In this document: positions 7,477-16,302 of the stretch, in pieces
How positions within the stretch are numbered: the stretch's first letter is position 1
Layout of the letters: every line of letters begins with the position of its first letter
Assembly: GCA_040902105.1 (NCBI GenBank)
Contig: JBBDXW010000056.1
Location: 30,494 to 94,493 of the forward strand
Source of the DNA: IDS-8 sp040902105
Lineage (GTDB): Bacteria > Pseudomonadota > Gammaproteobacteria > Steroidobacterales > Woeseiaceae
Length of the DNA stretch: 64,000 nucleotides
Direction: 5' to 3'
Position numbers and translations under genes: made by a program
The notes under the pieces: generated by a model
The model's database searches: none
What the model saw: only the letters and a program-made list of their open reading frames with translations
What the model was told of the DNA's origin: nothing

Positions 7477-10301
7477 TGCCTGTGCCGTTCGCGATCCGCC
7501 GGCGCGCAGGCAGGCACAAGCGTGCACGCTGCAGATCGCTTGTGGCGATCGCGATCTTGACGTCGGCACTCGCCCTGCACACGGGAACGGCACGTGCCGA
7601 CCTGCTCGATGACGTATTGAGCATCCTGAGCACTGCCGGCGTCGTCGATCCCGCGGTCGTCGAGGCGAAGCCGATGATCCAGTGCCTGGTCGACGGCAAA
7701 TCGGTCGAAGTCTGTGCCGAGTTCGCCGCGGGGCAGGCACAGGGGTTCGTGCCGAACGATCCCAAGATCCAGAAGGTCGTCGACGTCTTCTACGCCGTCA
7801 AGGCCAATGACTGGCTCGAGGTATTCCTGCTTGCCGGCGAACAGGTCGTCTGCAGCCTGGTGCCGGGCGGCGCGGTAAAAGACCTGTTCTGCGGAGAAAT
7901 TTTCGACGTTGCGGAGCCGGTCATTACCTCCGCCTACGAAGCGGTCATGGATGGCAACGTGCTGAAGCTGGTGTCCGCCATCGGCGTGGAGTATGCCTGC
8001 GCTCTCCTGCCGAGCGCCCCGCTCGCGAGCGAGCTGTGCGGCGTTCTCGGCGAGATCGTGGCAGGGATCGCGAAGGGCGTCGAGGCCGCCGTTGGCGCGC
8101 TGGGCAGTCTTGTGGAGGACATCGCCGGACAGACCCAGCACATGTCGGTCGAGCAGTACTACGTCAAGTACTGGCGGCCATGGCTCGAATACGCCGTGGT
8201 CAAGCAGCTTCACTTCGGTGAGCCGGCCTACCTCTACGCGGGCAAGTATGCCTCGAGCAGTACTTCATGCGCGGAGTATTTCGATTCACACAAAATGAGC
8301 GCATCAAACGCAGACAAGGTCTGCGGCATTATGAAGACCCATTTCCTCGAGGAAGTCGCCGAGGCGGCCAAGGTCTTCCAGGCATTTCCCTCCACCTTTT
8401 TCGCAGGCTGGGCCGCGCCGCGAATTCCCGGCTGGGCGGCGGCGTATTATCACAAGCTTGACGAGTTCTCGAACACCGTCGCGGGCACGCAATGGAACGG
8501 GCAACCGCTGGCGAAGAGCCTTCTGTATTCCGACGCGCCATTCAAGAATTTCTGGTCGCAGTGTGACAAACAAAAACCCTTGATCCTGCCGGGAATACCA
8601 GGGCCGAACCAAGGAGTGCACAACGCAGACAAGGTGATGATGGGCACGGCTATCAGCTGGGCCTGCACTCGTGCGGGGCAGCTCCTGGCTGACGCGCTCC
8701 AGCAGCAGAAAGCCAAGATCGACGGCCTGGGTGGCCAACTGACGGCGCTCGGCTGCGCGAAGTCGACGCCGCTCCCGGCGGTCCGGTACTCCTGCCCGAG
8801 TTACGATTCCTTCCGCAAGTGCAGTGCAATTTACCCCAGTGAAAGCGCCTCCGTCAGCGACAACCTGTGCTGGATTCAGCGGCATACGGCAGACCCGCTC
8901 CTTGCCAAGGAGATCGTAGCCGAACTGGGCTCCAAACGTTGCGGGGCGATGCCGCAATCCGTGAACGTGCAGTGCTCGCGTCCCTGGAAGAAAACCCTAT
9001 GCGAAAGCCTGGTCGCCGCATTGAGCGAGGGACCGCCCGGCAAGTCCGCCGTCACGTGCTTCGGGAGGGTGGATTCGTCCTTCGTCGCTGCCAGCCAGCA
9101 GGCGCAGTCGATTATCAAGAGCATGAATACAAAACCGGGCGGGATGGGAGCCGTCGATCCGGCGACAGGTACGACACAGGGCCAGGTGCTCATCACCCAG
9201 GCCTATTGCGCAACGGCACCGAAAGGCGCCTGGGACCCTCTGCGGATCGCCTGCAAGGATGAGTCCGCCAAAAAGGAACTCGACGCAAAGTTGCCGACTT
9301 GCCTGCCCGACTCAAACAAGGACGGCGCCGATGCGCCCTGCTACGACGGCCCCACGACGCTCGCCAGCGATGCAAACCCGTCTTCGGTTGCCAAGCCGGC
9401 CGTGCCGTTCCCCCACGGCGGCAGTCCGCGGATCGTCGACGTCGAGTTCGATTTCTTCGAGCGCGCAGGACCGACATGGACGCCGGTGGACACACCTTCG
9501 GTCGGTGCAATGGTGGCCATTCGCTGCATTTACGAGTACGCGCACACGCGAACCCCGGTCCCGGCACCGGAGTGGTCGGTTGGATTCATGGAGGGCGCGC
9601 AGAACGTCCTCGCCAAGGCAGTCGGTCCCGGGCCCGTCGACCGCGCGGGCCGCGTAACACGAACCTGGTACGGCACGCTCCTGACGCCGGGGCCAGTAGA
9701 GCTCGGCTGCGTCGCCGACGTCGACGGCGAGCTTGCCGGCGCTGGTGAAAGCGCCAATCGCGTCCTGAAGGCGCTGGATGTGCCCGGTCCCGTGCGTGCG
9801 CGATCGACGCCAGCCGCCGATCGCGGACCTCGTATCGCTCAGGTCACACCGCGGCAGGCAGCGCTGGCGCGCGGCGGGCCTCCGGCCCTTGATTTGCAGT
9901 TCACAGACTTGGCCGGCATCAAGCGCACGACGGATGCCGCCGGGATGAGGCGCGCGCAGCCTTTGCAGTCCGCGACAGTCGGCCAATCACTCGCAATCGA
10001 CTGCAGCTATATCGTGAGTATGGACGCGCCGAACGGCGAGCCGGTGACCCTCGAGCCCTGGCAGGTGTCGATCGAACGTGACGGCCGCGCCTTGAAGAGT
10101 GTCGAAGGTGCCACCGAGGTTGTGAGCAGCGGCGGCGTCTCGATGCCCGGCCGACTGGTCGAGCGCTGGACTCCGTCCGAGCCGGGCGACTACCGTTTCC
10201 ACTGCCGGCTCGACACGGGCGGCGCGATCGTCGAGACCGACGAGGCGAACAACGAGATGGAACTGACGATCGCGGTGTCGGGCTCGACACGGGCGCGTTG
10301 A
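7461..10301 (+). CDS. Large exported protein of unknown function with C-terminal Ig/CARDB-like modules
   Basis: About 946 residues. The start at 7461 is chosen because GGGAG lies 5 bases upstream; an ATG at 7476 overlaps the previous stop (TGATG) and gives a more typical signal peptide, so the start is uncertain by five codons. The signal region (RCRSLVAIAILTSALALHTG...ARA) is followed by a long helical, cysteine-containing region with no recognised family. The last ~280 residues hold two beta-rich modules with paired cysteines (IRCIYEYAH...LGCVADVDG and IDCSYIVS...FHCRLDTGG) ending ETDEANNEMEL, typical of CARDB-like Ig folds. It converges on the sigma/kinase pair. Confidence 0.75.
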   Translation: MLLLLMPVPFAIRRRAGRHKRARCRSLVAIAILTSALALHTGTARADLLDDVLSILSTAGVVDPAVVEAKPMIQCLVDGKSVEVCAEFAAGQAQGFVPNDPKIQKVVDVFYAVKANDWLEVFLLAGEQVVCSLVPGGAVKDLFCGEIFDVAEPVITSAYEAVMDGNVLKLVSAIGVEYACALLPSAPLASELCGVLGEIVAGIAKGVEAAVGALGSLVEDIAGQTQHMSVEQYYVKYWRPWLEYAVVKQLHFGEPAYLYAGKYASSSTSCAEYFDSHKMSASNADKVCGIMKTHFLEEVAEAAKVFQAFPSTFFAGWAAPRIPGWAAAYYHKLDEFSNTVAGTQWNGQPLAKSLLYSDAPFKNFWSQCDKQKPLILPGIPGPNQGVHNADKVMMGTAISWACTRAGQLLADALQQQKAKIDGLGGQLTALGCAKSTPLPAVRYSCPSYDSFRKCSAIYPSESASVSDNLCWIQRHTADPLLAKEIVAELGSKRCGAMPQSVNVQCSRPWKKTLCESLVAALSEGPPGKSAVTCFGRVDSSFVAASQQAQSIIKSMNTKPGGMGAVDPATGTTQGQVLITQAYCATAPKGAWDPLRIACKDESAKKELDAKLPTCLPDSNKDGADAPCYDGPTTLASDANPSSVAKPAVPFPHGGSPRIVDVEFDFFERAGPTWTPVDTPSVGAMVAIRCIYEYAHTRTPVPAPEWSVGFMEGAQNVLAKAVGPGPVDRAGRVTRTWYGTLLTPGPVELGCVADVDGELAGAGESANRVLKALDVPGPVRARSTPAADRGPRIAQVTPRQAALARGGPPALDLQFTDLAGIKRTTDAAGMRRAQPLQSATVGQSLAIDCSYIVSMDAPNGEPVTLEPWQVSIERDGRALKSVEGATEVVSSGGVSMPGRLVERWTPSEPGDYRFHCRLDTGGAIVETDEANNEMELTIAVSGSTRAR

Positions 10302-10327
10302 CCGTCTCGCAATGCGGACGCAGCAAA

Positions 10328-10888
10328 TCAGTGCGTCACTTCCAGTTGCTTGTACAGGAAAGCACGGGCGAGCCGCCAGTCGCGTTTGACCGTGCGTTCG
10401 GAAACCTCGAGCAGGCGCGCCGTGTCCTCGACCGACAGCCCGGCAAAGAAACGCAGCTCGATCACCTGCCCGAGACGCGCATCCATCCTTTCGAGCTGTG
10501 CGAGCGCCGCATCGAGCGCGAACAACTGGTCGGCCTGCTCATCGATCGCAACGTTCTTCTCATCGAGGTCCACGCGATCGAGACGTCCCTCGCGCTTTTG
10601 CGCCAGATGCCGCCGCGCCCGATCCACGATGATCTGGCGCATGGCGCGCGCCGCGACGCAGAAGAAATGGCGGCGGTGCTCCCAGTCGGGCCGCTCGCAC
10701 GCGGCAAGCTTGAGATAGGCCTCATGCACGAGCGCAGTCGTGTTCAACGTGCGCGCGTGTCCAGCGCGATTGAGGTGACGGTGCGCCTGCCCCCTGAGCT
10801 CGTCGTATACGAGCGCGAACAGTTGATCGAGCGAAGCCCGATCGCCGTCGCGAACGGCCGCAAGCAAGTGCGTGATCGGCGCCGTCAT
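10328..10888 (-). CDS. ECF-type RNA polymerase sigma factor (TIGR02999-like)
   Basis: A 186-residue sigma-70 family protein. Region 2 (DELRGQAHRHLNRAGHARTL, with ALVHEAYLKL) and region 4 (LGQVIELRFFAGLSVEDTA plus the helix-turn-helix VSERTVKRDWRLARAFL) are both visible. The HxHLxR and NTTALVHEAYLKL sequence is characteristic of the group usually encoded beside TPR-containing Ser/Thr kinases, which is exactly the neighbour here: the kinase stop overlaps this ATG (TAATG). No anti-sigma gene is present, so activity is probably set by the kinase. That inference is from gene order. Confidence 0.92.
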   Translation of the reverse strand: MTAPITHLLAAVRDGDRASLDQLFALVYDELRGQAHRHLNRAGHARTLNTTALVHEAYLKLAACERPDWEHRRHFFCVAARAMRQIIVDRARRHLAQKREGRLDRVDLDEKNVAIDEQADQLFALDAALAQLERMDARLGQVIELRFFAGLSVEDTARLLEVSERTVKRDWRLARAFLYKQLEVTH

Positions 10889-13737
10889 TACTCGCTTGCC
10901 GCCGCCGCTTGGGCCAACCGTCGTTGCAAGCCGTCGAACTCCTCCGACGCCTGCTGTGCCATGTAATGCCCGGGTCCGCGCAATGCGGCGAACACAGTGT
11001 GCGAAGACTGCAGGTGCGGCAGCGCTTCGGCGTCGCGCGACAGGCGCGCCAGCGCCATGCCGAGCCAGAGCTGGCTTTCGGCGACGCGCACGTCGTCGCC
11101 TTCGATCCTCGCGCGGATATCCTCGAAGGCGGATTCGAGCAGCGGAAGGGATTCGGTGGCGCGCCCCGCAAGCACCAGCGTAGCGCCGAGTCCCACGCGC
11201 GTTTCGGCCAGGCGCGGGTGATCTTCCGGCAGCCGCGCCGCAAAGATCGCGAGCGCTTGCCGGAACTCCTGCTCCGCGGCAGGCAGCCGGTCCGTCAAGC
11301 GGTGCAGGATTGCAAGGTGCAGCAGCGAGACGGCGACGTCGGTGTGCTCCTCGCCGAGCAACTGCCGTCGCAGGACCAGCGTATCCTCGAGAATCCTCCC
11401 GGCCTCGTCGTATTGCCGCAACTCACGCAGAATGGCGCCGAGATTGCTCATGCCGGTCGCCACGAGCGGGTGCTGCTCGCCGAAGGCCTCGCGGTAGATG
11501 CCGAGCGCCTCGCGCTGACGAGCCACCGCGCCCGTGAGATCGCCCGCCTGGTAGTCAAGGCCAGCAAGATTGGTGAGCGTATCGGCAACTCGTGCATGCT
11601 TTGCGCCCAGGACGCGCCGCCGCAGCTCGAGCGCGCGTTCGTACAGTTCGGCCGCCTCGGCTCTGCGGTTCTGCCGCTGCAGTATCAGCGCAATCTGGTC
11701 CAGTGATCGCGCCACATCCGGGTGGTCTTCTCCCAGTACCTGCGTACGGATTGCCAATGCTTCGCGCTGATAAGGCTCGGCTTCCTGCGGGCGCCCCTCG
11801 CGCACCTTCAGGACTGCAATGACTTCGAGGGTGTTTGCCACTGACGGGTGCTGCGATCCCAGGACTTCACGCTCCCTGCGAAGTGCTTCCGCCAGCAGGC
11901 GGTCCGCTTCACCGTAGTTCTGCAGGTCCATCTCGAGGGTACCCAGGGATTGGAGGGTGCCGGCCACCTCCCGGGAGTTCGCACCGTGCAGCTCTGTGTT
12001 CAGTTCGAGCAATTCCCGGCGCAGGTCAAGGGATTCCTCGTAGCGGCCCTGGTTAAAACGCAGATGCGCGAGCGCGTCGATGCTGTAGCTCAAGACGAGC
12101 GGGTCATCGAGACGCCTGCTCGCGGCGAGCGCGCGGTCGACTACCGCTTGTGCGTCGTCGTACCGGCTCATATCCGTGAGCACGTAGCCGAGCGAGTTCT
12201 GCACTTTGGTGGTGCGGACGTCGTTTACACCAAACGCCGCCAATGCTTCGCTCTCCGCCTGCACGAGCAGCGCCTCCGCCCGATCGAACACGCCGAGGCT
12301 GTGATAAAGATCACCGAGCGTCAGCAGCAGGTCCACGCGCACGTCCGGGTCCGTGCGCAGCCCGCCTATGCGCGCTGCGCCGGTGTCGAGCAGTTCGCGT
12401 GCAGTTACGACGCGGCCGCGCACCTGTTCGGGATCCACGGAGGAAAAAAGGTCCTTCAGGAACGCCGACATTTCGGTGGCGCGCGAGGCTTCACGCTGCG
12501 CTTGTTGTGCCTGCCAGAGCGTGCCGGCGACGCCGAGAGCGAGCAGTGCGAGCGCTACTGCTGTGGCCGCTGCCCCGGCTCGATGACGCCGCAGGTATTT
12601 GCCGAGCCGGTACCGTGCCGTGTCCGGACGGGCCAGAACCGGGCGATGCTCGAGGTGCCGGCGGACGTCCGCCGCCATCGCGTCGACGGTGGCATAGCGA
12701 CGCTGCGGCTCCCGGGCGAGCGCGCAGTGCACGATCGTCTCGAGGTCGCCGCGGATCTGCCGGTGCAGCACAACCGGCAGGTCGTCACGTTCACCGAGCG
12801 GCAGGATTTCCGAGTCGAGCACGCGCAGCACGTCGGTCAGCGCATGCGAGTCGAGTTCGCGGATTCGTTTGCCCGACAGCAGCTCGTAGAGCACCGCACC
12901 CAGCCCATAGACGTCGGTGGCAGTGGTGGCAGGTTCGCCCCGCACCTGCTCCGGTGCCGCGTATTCGGGCGTGAGCAACAGCATGCCGGTGCGTGTCAGT
13001 CCTGCTTCCTCGGTTGCGTCATCGAGCAGCCTCGCGACGCCGAAGTCGAGCAAGCGGATGCGCCCGTCCGCCGTGACCAGGATGTTCGCGGGCTTCAGGT
13101 CACGATGGACCACGAGTTGCCGATGCGCGTACTGCACGGCGTCGCAGACGTCGAGGAACAGGCGCAGGCGTTGCGGCAATTCGAGCGCCTGGCGCACTGC
13201 CCAGTCGGTCACGGGCTCGCCCTCGACCAGCTCCATCACGAAATACGGCTGGCCCTCGCTGGTAAAACCGCCGTCGAGAAGGCGAGCAATTCCGGGATGT
13301 TGAAGGCGGGCGAGTATCTGCCGCTCGCGCAGGAAGCGCTTTTCGAGCGCGCCCGACACGAGGCCGCCACGCACGATCTTGAGTGCCGCGTGCTGCTCGT
13401 AAGCCCGGTCCGCGCGTTCGGCCAGGAAGACAACGCCCATACCGCCATGGCCGAGCTCACGAATGAGACGCCAGGATCCGACCAGCGTCCCCGGCTGGAA
13501 TGCGCCCGGGGGCGGGTCGTCGGGCATCGCGGCCACGACCGCATCGAGCGGCGCATCGAGAATGCCGCCGGCCGAGGCATCGGCTCGAAGCAACTCTACG
13601 ACCTTGAGCCGCAGCTCGTCGTCTTTGCATTCGTGGTCGAGGAAGGAGGCAAGCTCGCCGTCACGGAGCTCGACGGCCCGCTCAAACAGCGATTTCGCGC
13701 GAGACCAGATAGCGGCCGACCTGTCGTTAGCGTCCAT
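10888..13737 (-). CDS. Membrane Ser/Thr protein kinase with TPR sensor domain
   Basis: A 949-residue PknB-like kinase. From the chosen ATG (13737): N-terminal leader ~1-85; kinase domain ~86-350 with glycine loop GHGGMG (95-100), ATP lysine K120 in ALKIV, HRDLKPANIL (catalytic D213) and DFGVAR (D231); one membrane span ~388-408; then a C-terminal run of TPR repeats with the ALAIRTQVLGEDHPDVARSL pattern of the NPHP3/kinesin-light-chain type. GGGAG lies 12 bases before the ATG; a longer start at 13767 lacks a ribosome site. It is first in a two-gene operon with the ECF sigma factor. Confidence 0.93.
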   Translation of the reverse strand: MDANDRSAAIWSRAKSLFERAVELRDGELASFLDHECKDDELRLKVVELLRADASAGGILDAPLDAVVAAMPDDPPPGAFQPGTLVGSWRLIRELGHGGMGVVFLAERADRAYEQHAALKIVRGGLVSGALEKRFLRERQILARLQHPGIARLLDGGFTSEGQPYFVMELVEGEPVTDWAVRQALELPQRLRLFLDVCDAVQYAHRQLVVHRDLKPANILVTADGRIRLLDFGVARLLDDATEEAGLTRTGMLLLTPEYAAPEQVRGEPATTATDVYGLGAVLYELLSGKRIRELDSHALTDVLRVLDSEILPLGERDDLPVVLHRQIRGDLETIVHCALAREPQRRYATVDAMAADVRRHLEHRPVLARPDTARYRLGKYLRRHRAGAAATAVALALLALGVAGTLWQAQQAQREASRATEMSAFLKDLFSSVDPEQVRGRVVTARELLDTGAARIGGLRTDPDVRVDLLLTLGDLYHSLGVFDRAEALLVQAESEALAAFGVNDVRTTKVQNSLGYVLTDMSRYDDAQAVVDRALAASRRLDDPLVLSYSIDALAHLRFNQGRYEESLDLRRELLELNTELHGANSREVAGTLQSLGTLEMDLQNYGEADRLLAEALRREREVLGSQHPSVANTLEVIAVLKVREGRPQEAEPYQREALAIRTQVLGEDHPDVARSLDQIALILQRQNRRAEAAELYERALELRRRVLGAKHARVADTLTNLAGLDYQAGDLTGAVARQREALGIYREAFGEQHPLVATGMSNLGAILRELRQYDEAGRILEDTLVLRRQLLGEEHTDVAVSLLHLAILHRLTDRLPAAEQEFRQALAIFAARLPEDHPRLAETRVGLGATLVLAGRATESLPLLESAFEDIRARIEGDDVRVAESQLWLGMALARLSRDAEALPHLQSSHTVFAALRGPGHYMAQQASEEFDGLQRRLAQAAAASE

Positions 13738-13958
13738 GTACGAAGCGCAGCTCCCGCTTGAAATCATGGATTAACATTCGACGGCTTCTTCTATGTTATT
13801 AATCATGCGATTGTCCGCCGTTCCTCGCTCAATGCAAGAGGTGTGATCCGGTGAGGAACGCCGGTCGTCCGTGAGGCCCCTTGAGCCGCCGTCGTTTCAT
13901 GCGGCTTCGCTATTGCGTTAAGATGCCTCATGCCCGCCACGCAAAAGGAAACCGATTG

Positions 13959-14510
13959 ATGCGTAACGCTATCCGGAGTTTTTATCTGGCCGTCACCGCG
14001 GCTGTCGTACTGCTGCCGGTGAACGCCCTCGCGGCTACTGCCGCAGAACTCGACGCCTCCGTGGAGGAGACGAAACAACTGTTCGCGGAGCAGGTCGACG
14101 GCGCCCAGGAGTTCCTCGATCAGGCGGCGGGCTACCTGGTCTTCCCGCGCGTCATCAAGGTCGGCATTGGCGTCGGCGGAGAAACCGGCGAGGGCGCGTT
14201 GGTCGTAGGCGGGCAGACGGTCGGCTACTATCGCACGGCAAGCGGTTCCATCGGATTTCAGCTCGGCGCGCAGGCGAAGTCGATCGTGATCGCATTCATG
14301 ACGAAAGAGTCGCTGGACAAGTTCCAGAACAGCGCAGGATGGAAAGTCGGCGTCGACGGCTCCGTTGCCTTGATCGATATCGGCGCCGGTAAGGCGATCG
14401 ACACGACCAGCATCAACGACCCCGTGGTCGGATTCGTCTTTGGCGCAAAGGGATTGATGTACAACCTGACGCTCGAAGGATCGAAGATTACCAGGATTGA
14501 CAAGAGCTGA
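13959..14510 (+). CDS. Exported lipid-binding SYLF/YSC84-domain protein
   Basis: A 183-residue protein with an N-terminal signal (FYLAVTAAVVLLPVNALAA) and a YSC84/SYLF-type body: AAGYLVFPRVIKVGIGVGGETGEGAL, then GAKGLMYNLTLEGSKITRI at the C-terminus. The start at 13959 is supported by AAAGGAA 8 bases upstream; earlier in-frame ATGs (13881) lack one. The family binds phospholipids. A role at the outer membrane is inferred from export only. Confidence 0.85.
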   Translation: MRNAIRSFYLAVTAAVVLLPVNALAATAAELDASVEETKQLFAEQVDGAQEFLDQAAGYLVFPRVIKVGIGVGGETGEGALVVGGQTVGYYRTASGSIGFQLGAQAKSIVIAFMTKESLDKFQNSAGWKVGVDGSVALIDIGAGKAIDTTSINDPVVGFVFGAKGLMYNLTLEGSKITRIDKS

Positions 14511-14553
14511 TGATGAAAGCGGCGGCGTATGCGCTTCGTTTTCCAACGGGACA

Positions 14554-15093
14554 GTGAGCAAGAAGAACGCGAACGAAGTGCCGCCTGACTTGCGTGACCG
14601 CAGCGAGAACGAAGCGCGCAAGAAAAAGAAGGAGAAGCGCCCGTTTATGCATGGCACGCGCGAGCATGTGACGGCCATGTACGGGTTGGGGCGCACGCTG
14701 GTCGAGGAACCTCGGTCGTTTCCTGGCTGCTTGAAGGCGCACCTGCTGAAATGGGCACGCGCCGCGTGGAATGCCCGGGGCGGCGGCTTCTATGCCTGCG
14801 GCTTTGTCGTGACCTTCGTCTTTCTGGAAATCAAGCTGCTTGTCACGGAGCTGTTTACCAGCAGCGGCGCCGCCGGTTTCGTCTTTGCGCAGATATTGCA
14901 GCTCGTTCTCAGGTTCACCGTCGATTCACTGGTGAATACCTTGCTGGCGCTGATATGGCCTGCGCTTGTCCTGGGTCTGTCGGTGGAGTGGGGCGCGCTC
15001 GGACTCGTCGCCGGCTACTTTGCTTTCAGCCGCTTCCTCAAGGAACCTCTCAGGCGACTGCTGTTCGACGACGAAGGCAGCATCGAGCAATGA
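14554..15093 (+). CDS. Putative integral membrane protein of unknown function
   Basis: The open frame reaches back to a TTG at 14497; I chose the GTG at 14554 (MSKKNANEVPPDL), which has GGGA just upstream, giving 179 residues. The N-terminal third is very charged (NEARKKKKEKRP). Hydrophobic segments follow (FYACGFVVTFVFLEIKLLV, FVFAQILQLVLRF, LLALIWPALVLGLSV, GLVAGYFAFSRFL). A 15-codon frame beginning ATGATG at 14510 ends in TGA overlapping this GTG and could couple translation. Function unknown. Confidence 0.6.
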   Translation: MSKKNANEVPPDLRDRSENEARKKKKEKRPFMHGTREHVTAMYGLGRTLVEEPRSFPGCLKAHLLKWARAAWNARGGGFYACGFVVTFVFLEIKLLVTELFTSSGAAGFVFAQILQLVLRFTVDSLVNTLLALIWPALVLGLSVEWGALGLVAGYFAFSRFLKEPLRRLLFDDEGSIEQ

Positions 15094-15207
15094 GAACAAT
15101 GTTTCACTGTTCCGGGTCGAGTTCGACCTCACGACGCCGTTGCGGAGCCGCCACCGACCTGGTGATCGCCTGCAGCCACTTGCGAGTATGCGGCGGTAGA
15201 AGGTTCA

Positions 15208-16143
15208 TCATTTCACCTCCAGCAGATCCTCTCCCACAATCACCTCGCCGTTGTAGTGCTTTCGCACGCCTTCGATCCAAAGGTCGGTTTTGTCGAAAGC
15301 CGGCAGGCCGGTCGGTACGAAGTGGGTCAGCACGAGCTGTTTGACGCCGGCTTCTGCCGCCACTTGTCCAACCTCTTCGATCGGCGTGTGAGCTTCGACG
15401 ATGTGTCGCTTGAGCGCCTCATTGCCCGGGTCGGTGGTATTTACGATTGCGTCGACGCCATGAATGTTCAGGACTTCATGAACCAGGACGTCTGCACCTT
15501 TCGCCAGCCTGATCAGGTTCTCGCTGCGTGACGTGTCGCCGGAAAAGACGATCGAGCGTCCTGGAGCATCGAAGCGGAAGGCATACGAGGGTTTGGCCGC
15601 ACCGTGCGGCACTTCGGTGACGGTGACTTTGACGTTCTCGTCCTGGTAGATGAGGCCCTCGCCCTCGATGTCGTGGGCGCGAATAAGGCCGGCCAGCGAT
15701 GGGCGGCCTTCATCCGTCATCCTGAGTTGGATATCCCGGTTCATATAGTCGAGGTAGGACAGTGTCATCTTCTCGAGCGGCGGTGGCCCATACGTGTCCA
15801 CCGGCGTTTTCAACCCGCTCGCCCAGGCGCGCAGCAGCAAGGCCCCGTAATCGGCGCTGTGGTCCGAGTGATTGTGGGTTATGAAAACCGCTCGCAGCGC
15901 TCGTGCCGGCGCGCCCGCGAGGGCCATTTGCCGACTTACTCCGTTTCCGGCATCGATGATGTAGACACTGCCATTCACGATCAGCGCATTGGAGGGTTGT
16001 GCGCGGGCTTTCTTGATCGATGGACCGCCGGCTGTCCCCAGGAGTATGAGTCGTGTTGCGGGTTCGTCAGGTTGCTGCGCGCGCGGAGCGGACGCGCCGA
16101 TTGCAAGAAGGATGACGGCTGCCGCCCGGAGAGTCCGTTTCAT
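15208..16143 (-). CDS. Exported MBL-fold metallohydrolase (RNase Z/arylsulfatase-like)
   Basis: A 311-residue protein with a signal peptide (MKRTLRAAAVILLAIGASAPRAQ), hence probably periplasmic. It has the metallo-beta-lactamase metal motif FITHNHSDHSADYG, a FSGDTSRSENL motif with the bridging Asp, and a late LVLTHFVPTG histidine. The order resembles ribonuclease Z-like and arylsulfatase-like members, several of which are exported hydrolases in proteobacteria; substrate unknown. The ATG at 16143 (or 16155) is preferred over the long upstream extension, which runs into the divergent transporter gene. Confidence 0.82.
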   Translation of the reverse strand: MKRTLRAAAVILLAIGASAPRAQQPDEPATRLILLGTAGGPSIKKARAQPSNALIVNGSVYIIDAGNGVSRQMALAGAPARALRAVFITHNHSDHSADYGALLLRAWASGLKTPVDTYGPPPLEKMTLSYLDYMNRDIQLRMTDEGRPSLAGLIRAHDIEGEGLIYQDENVKVTVTEVPHGAAKPSYAFRFDAPGRSIVFSGDTSRSENLIRLAKGADVLVHEVLNIHGVDAIVNTTDPGNEALKRHIVEAHTPIEEVGQVAAEAGVKQLVLTHFVPTGLPAFDKTDLWIEGVRKHYNGEVIVGEDLLEVK

Positions 16144-16302
16144 TGAGTCCCGCATACCTTCAGTGGTTTGCATCATCCAACGCATGAACGTAGCCGAGCT
16201 TTGACGTACCCGGCGATTTCTCGCAGCGATGATACTACGCCCGACTTGAATAACCGGCGCCGATGGTGCGCTAATGTGCGACGACGACCGGAGGCAGTGC
16301 TC

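Noticed and set aside
11848..13761. 637-codon open frame on the plus strand opposite the kinase
   Set aside because: It is antisense to a clearly real kinase/TPR gene; the translation has no domain and typical GC-rich shadow composition.
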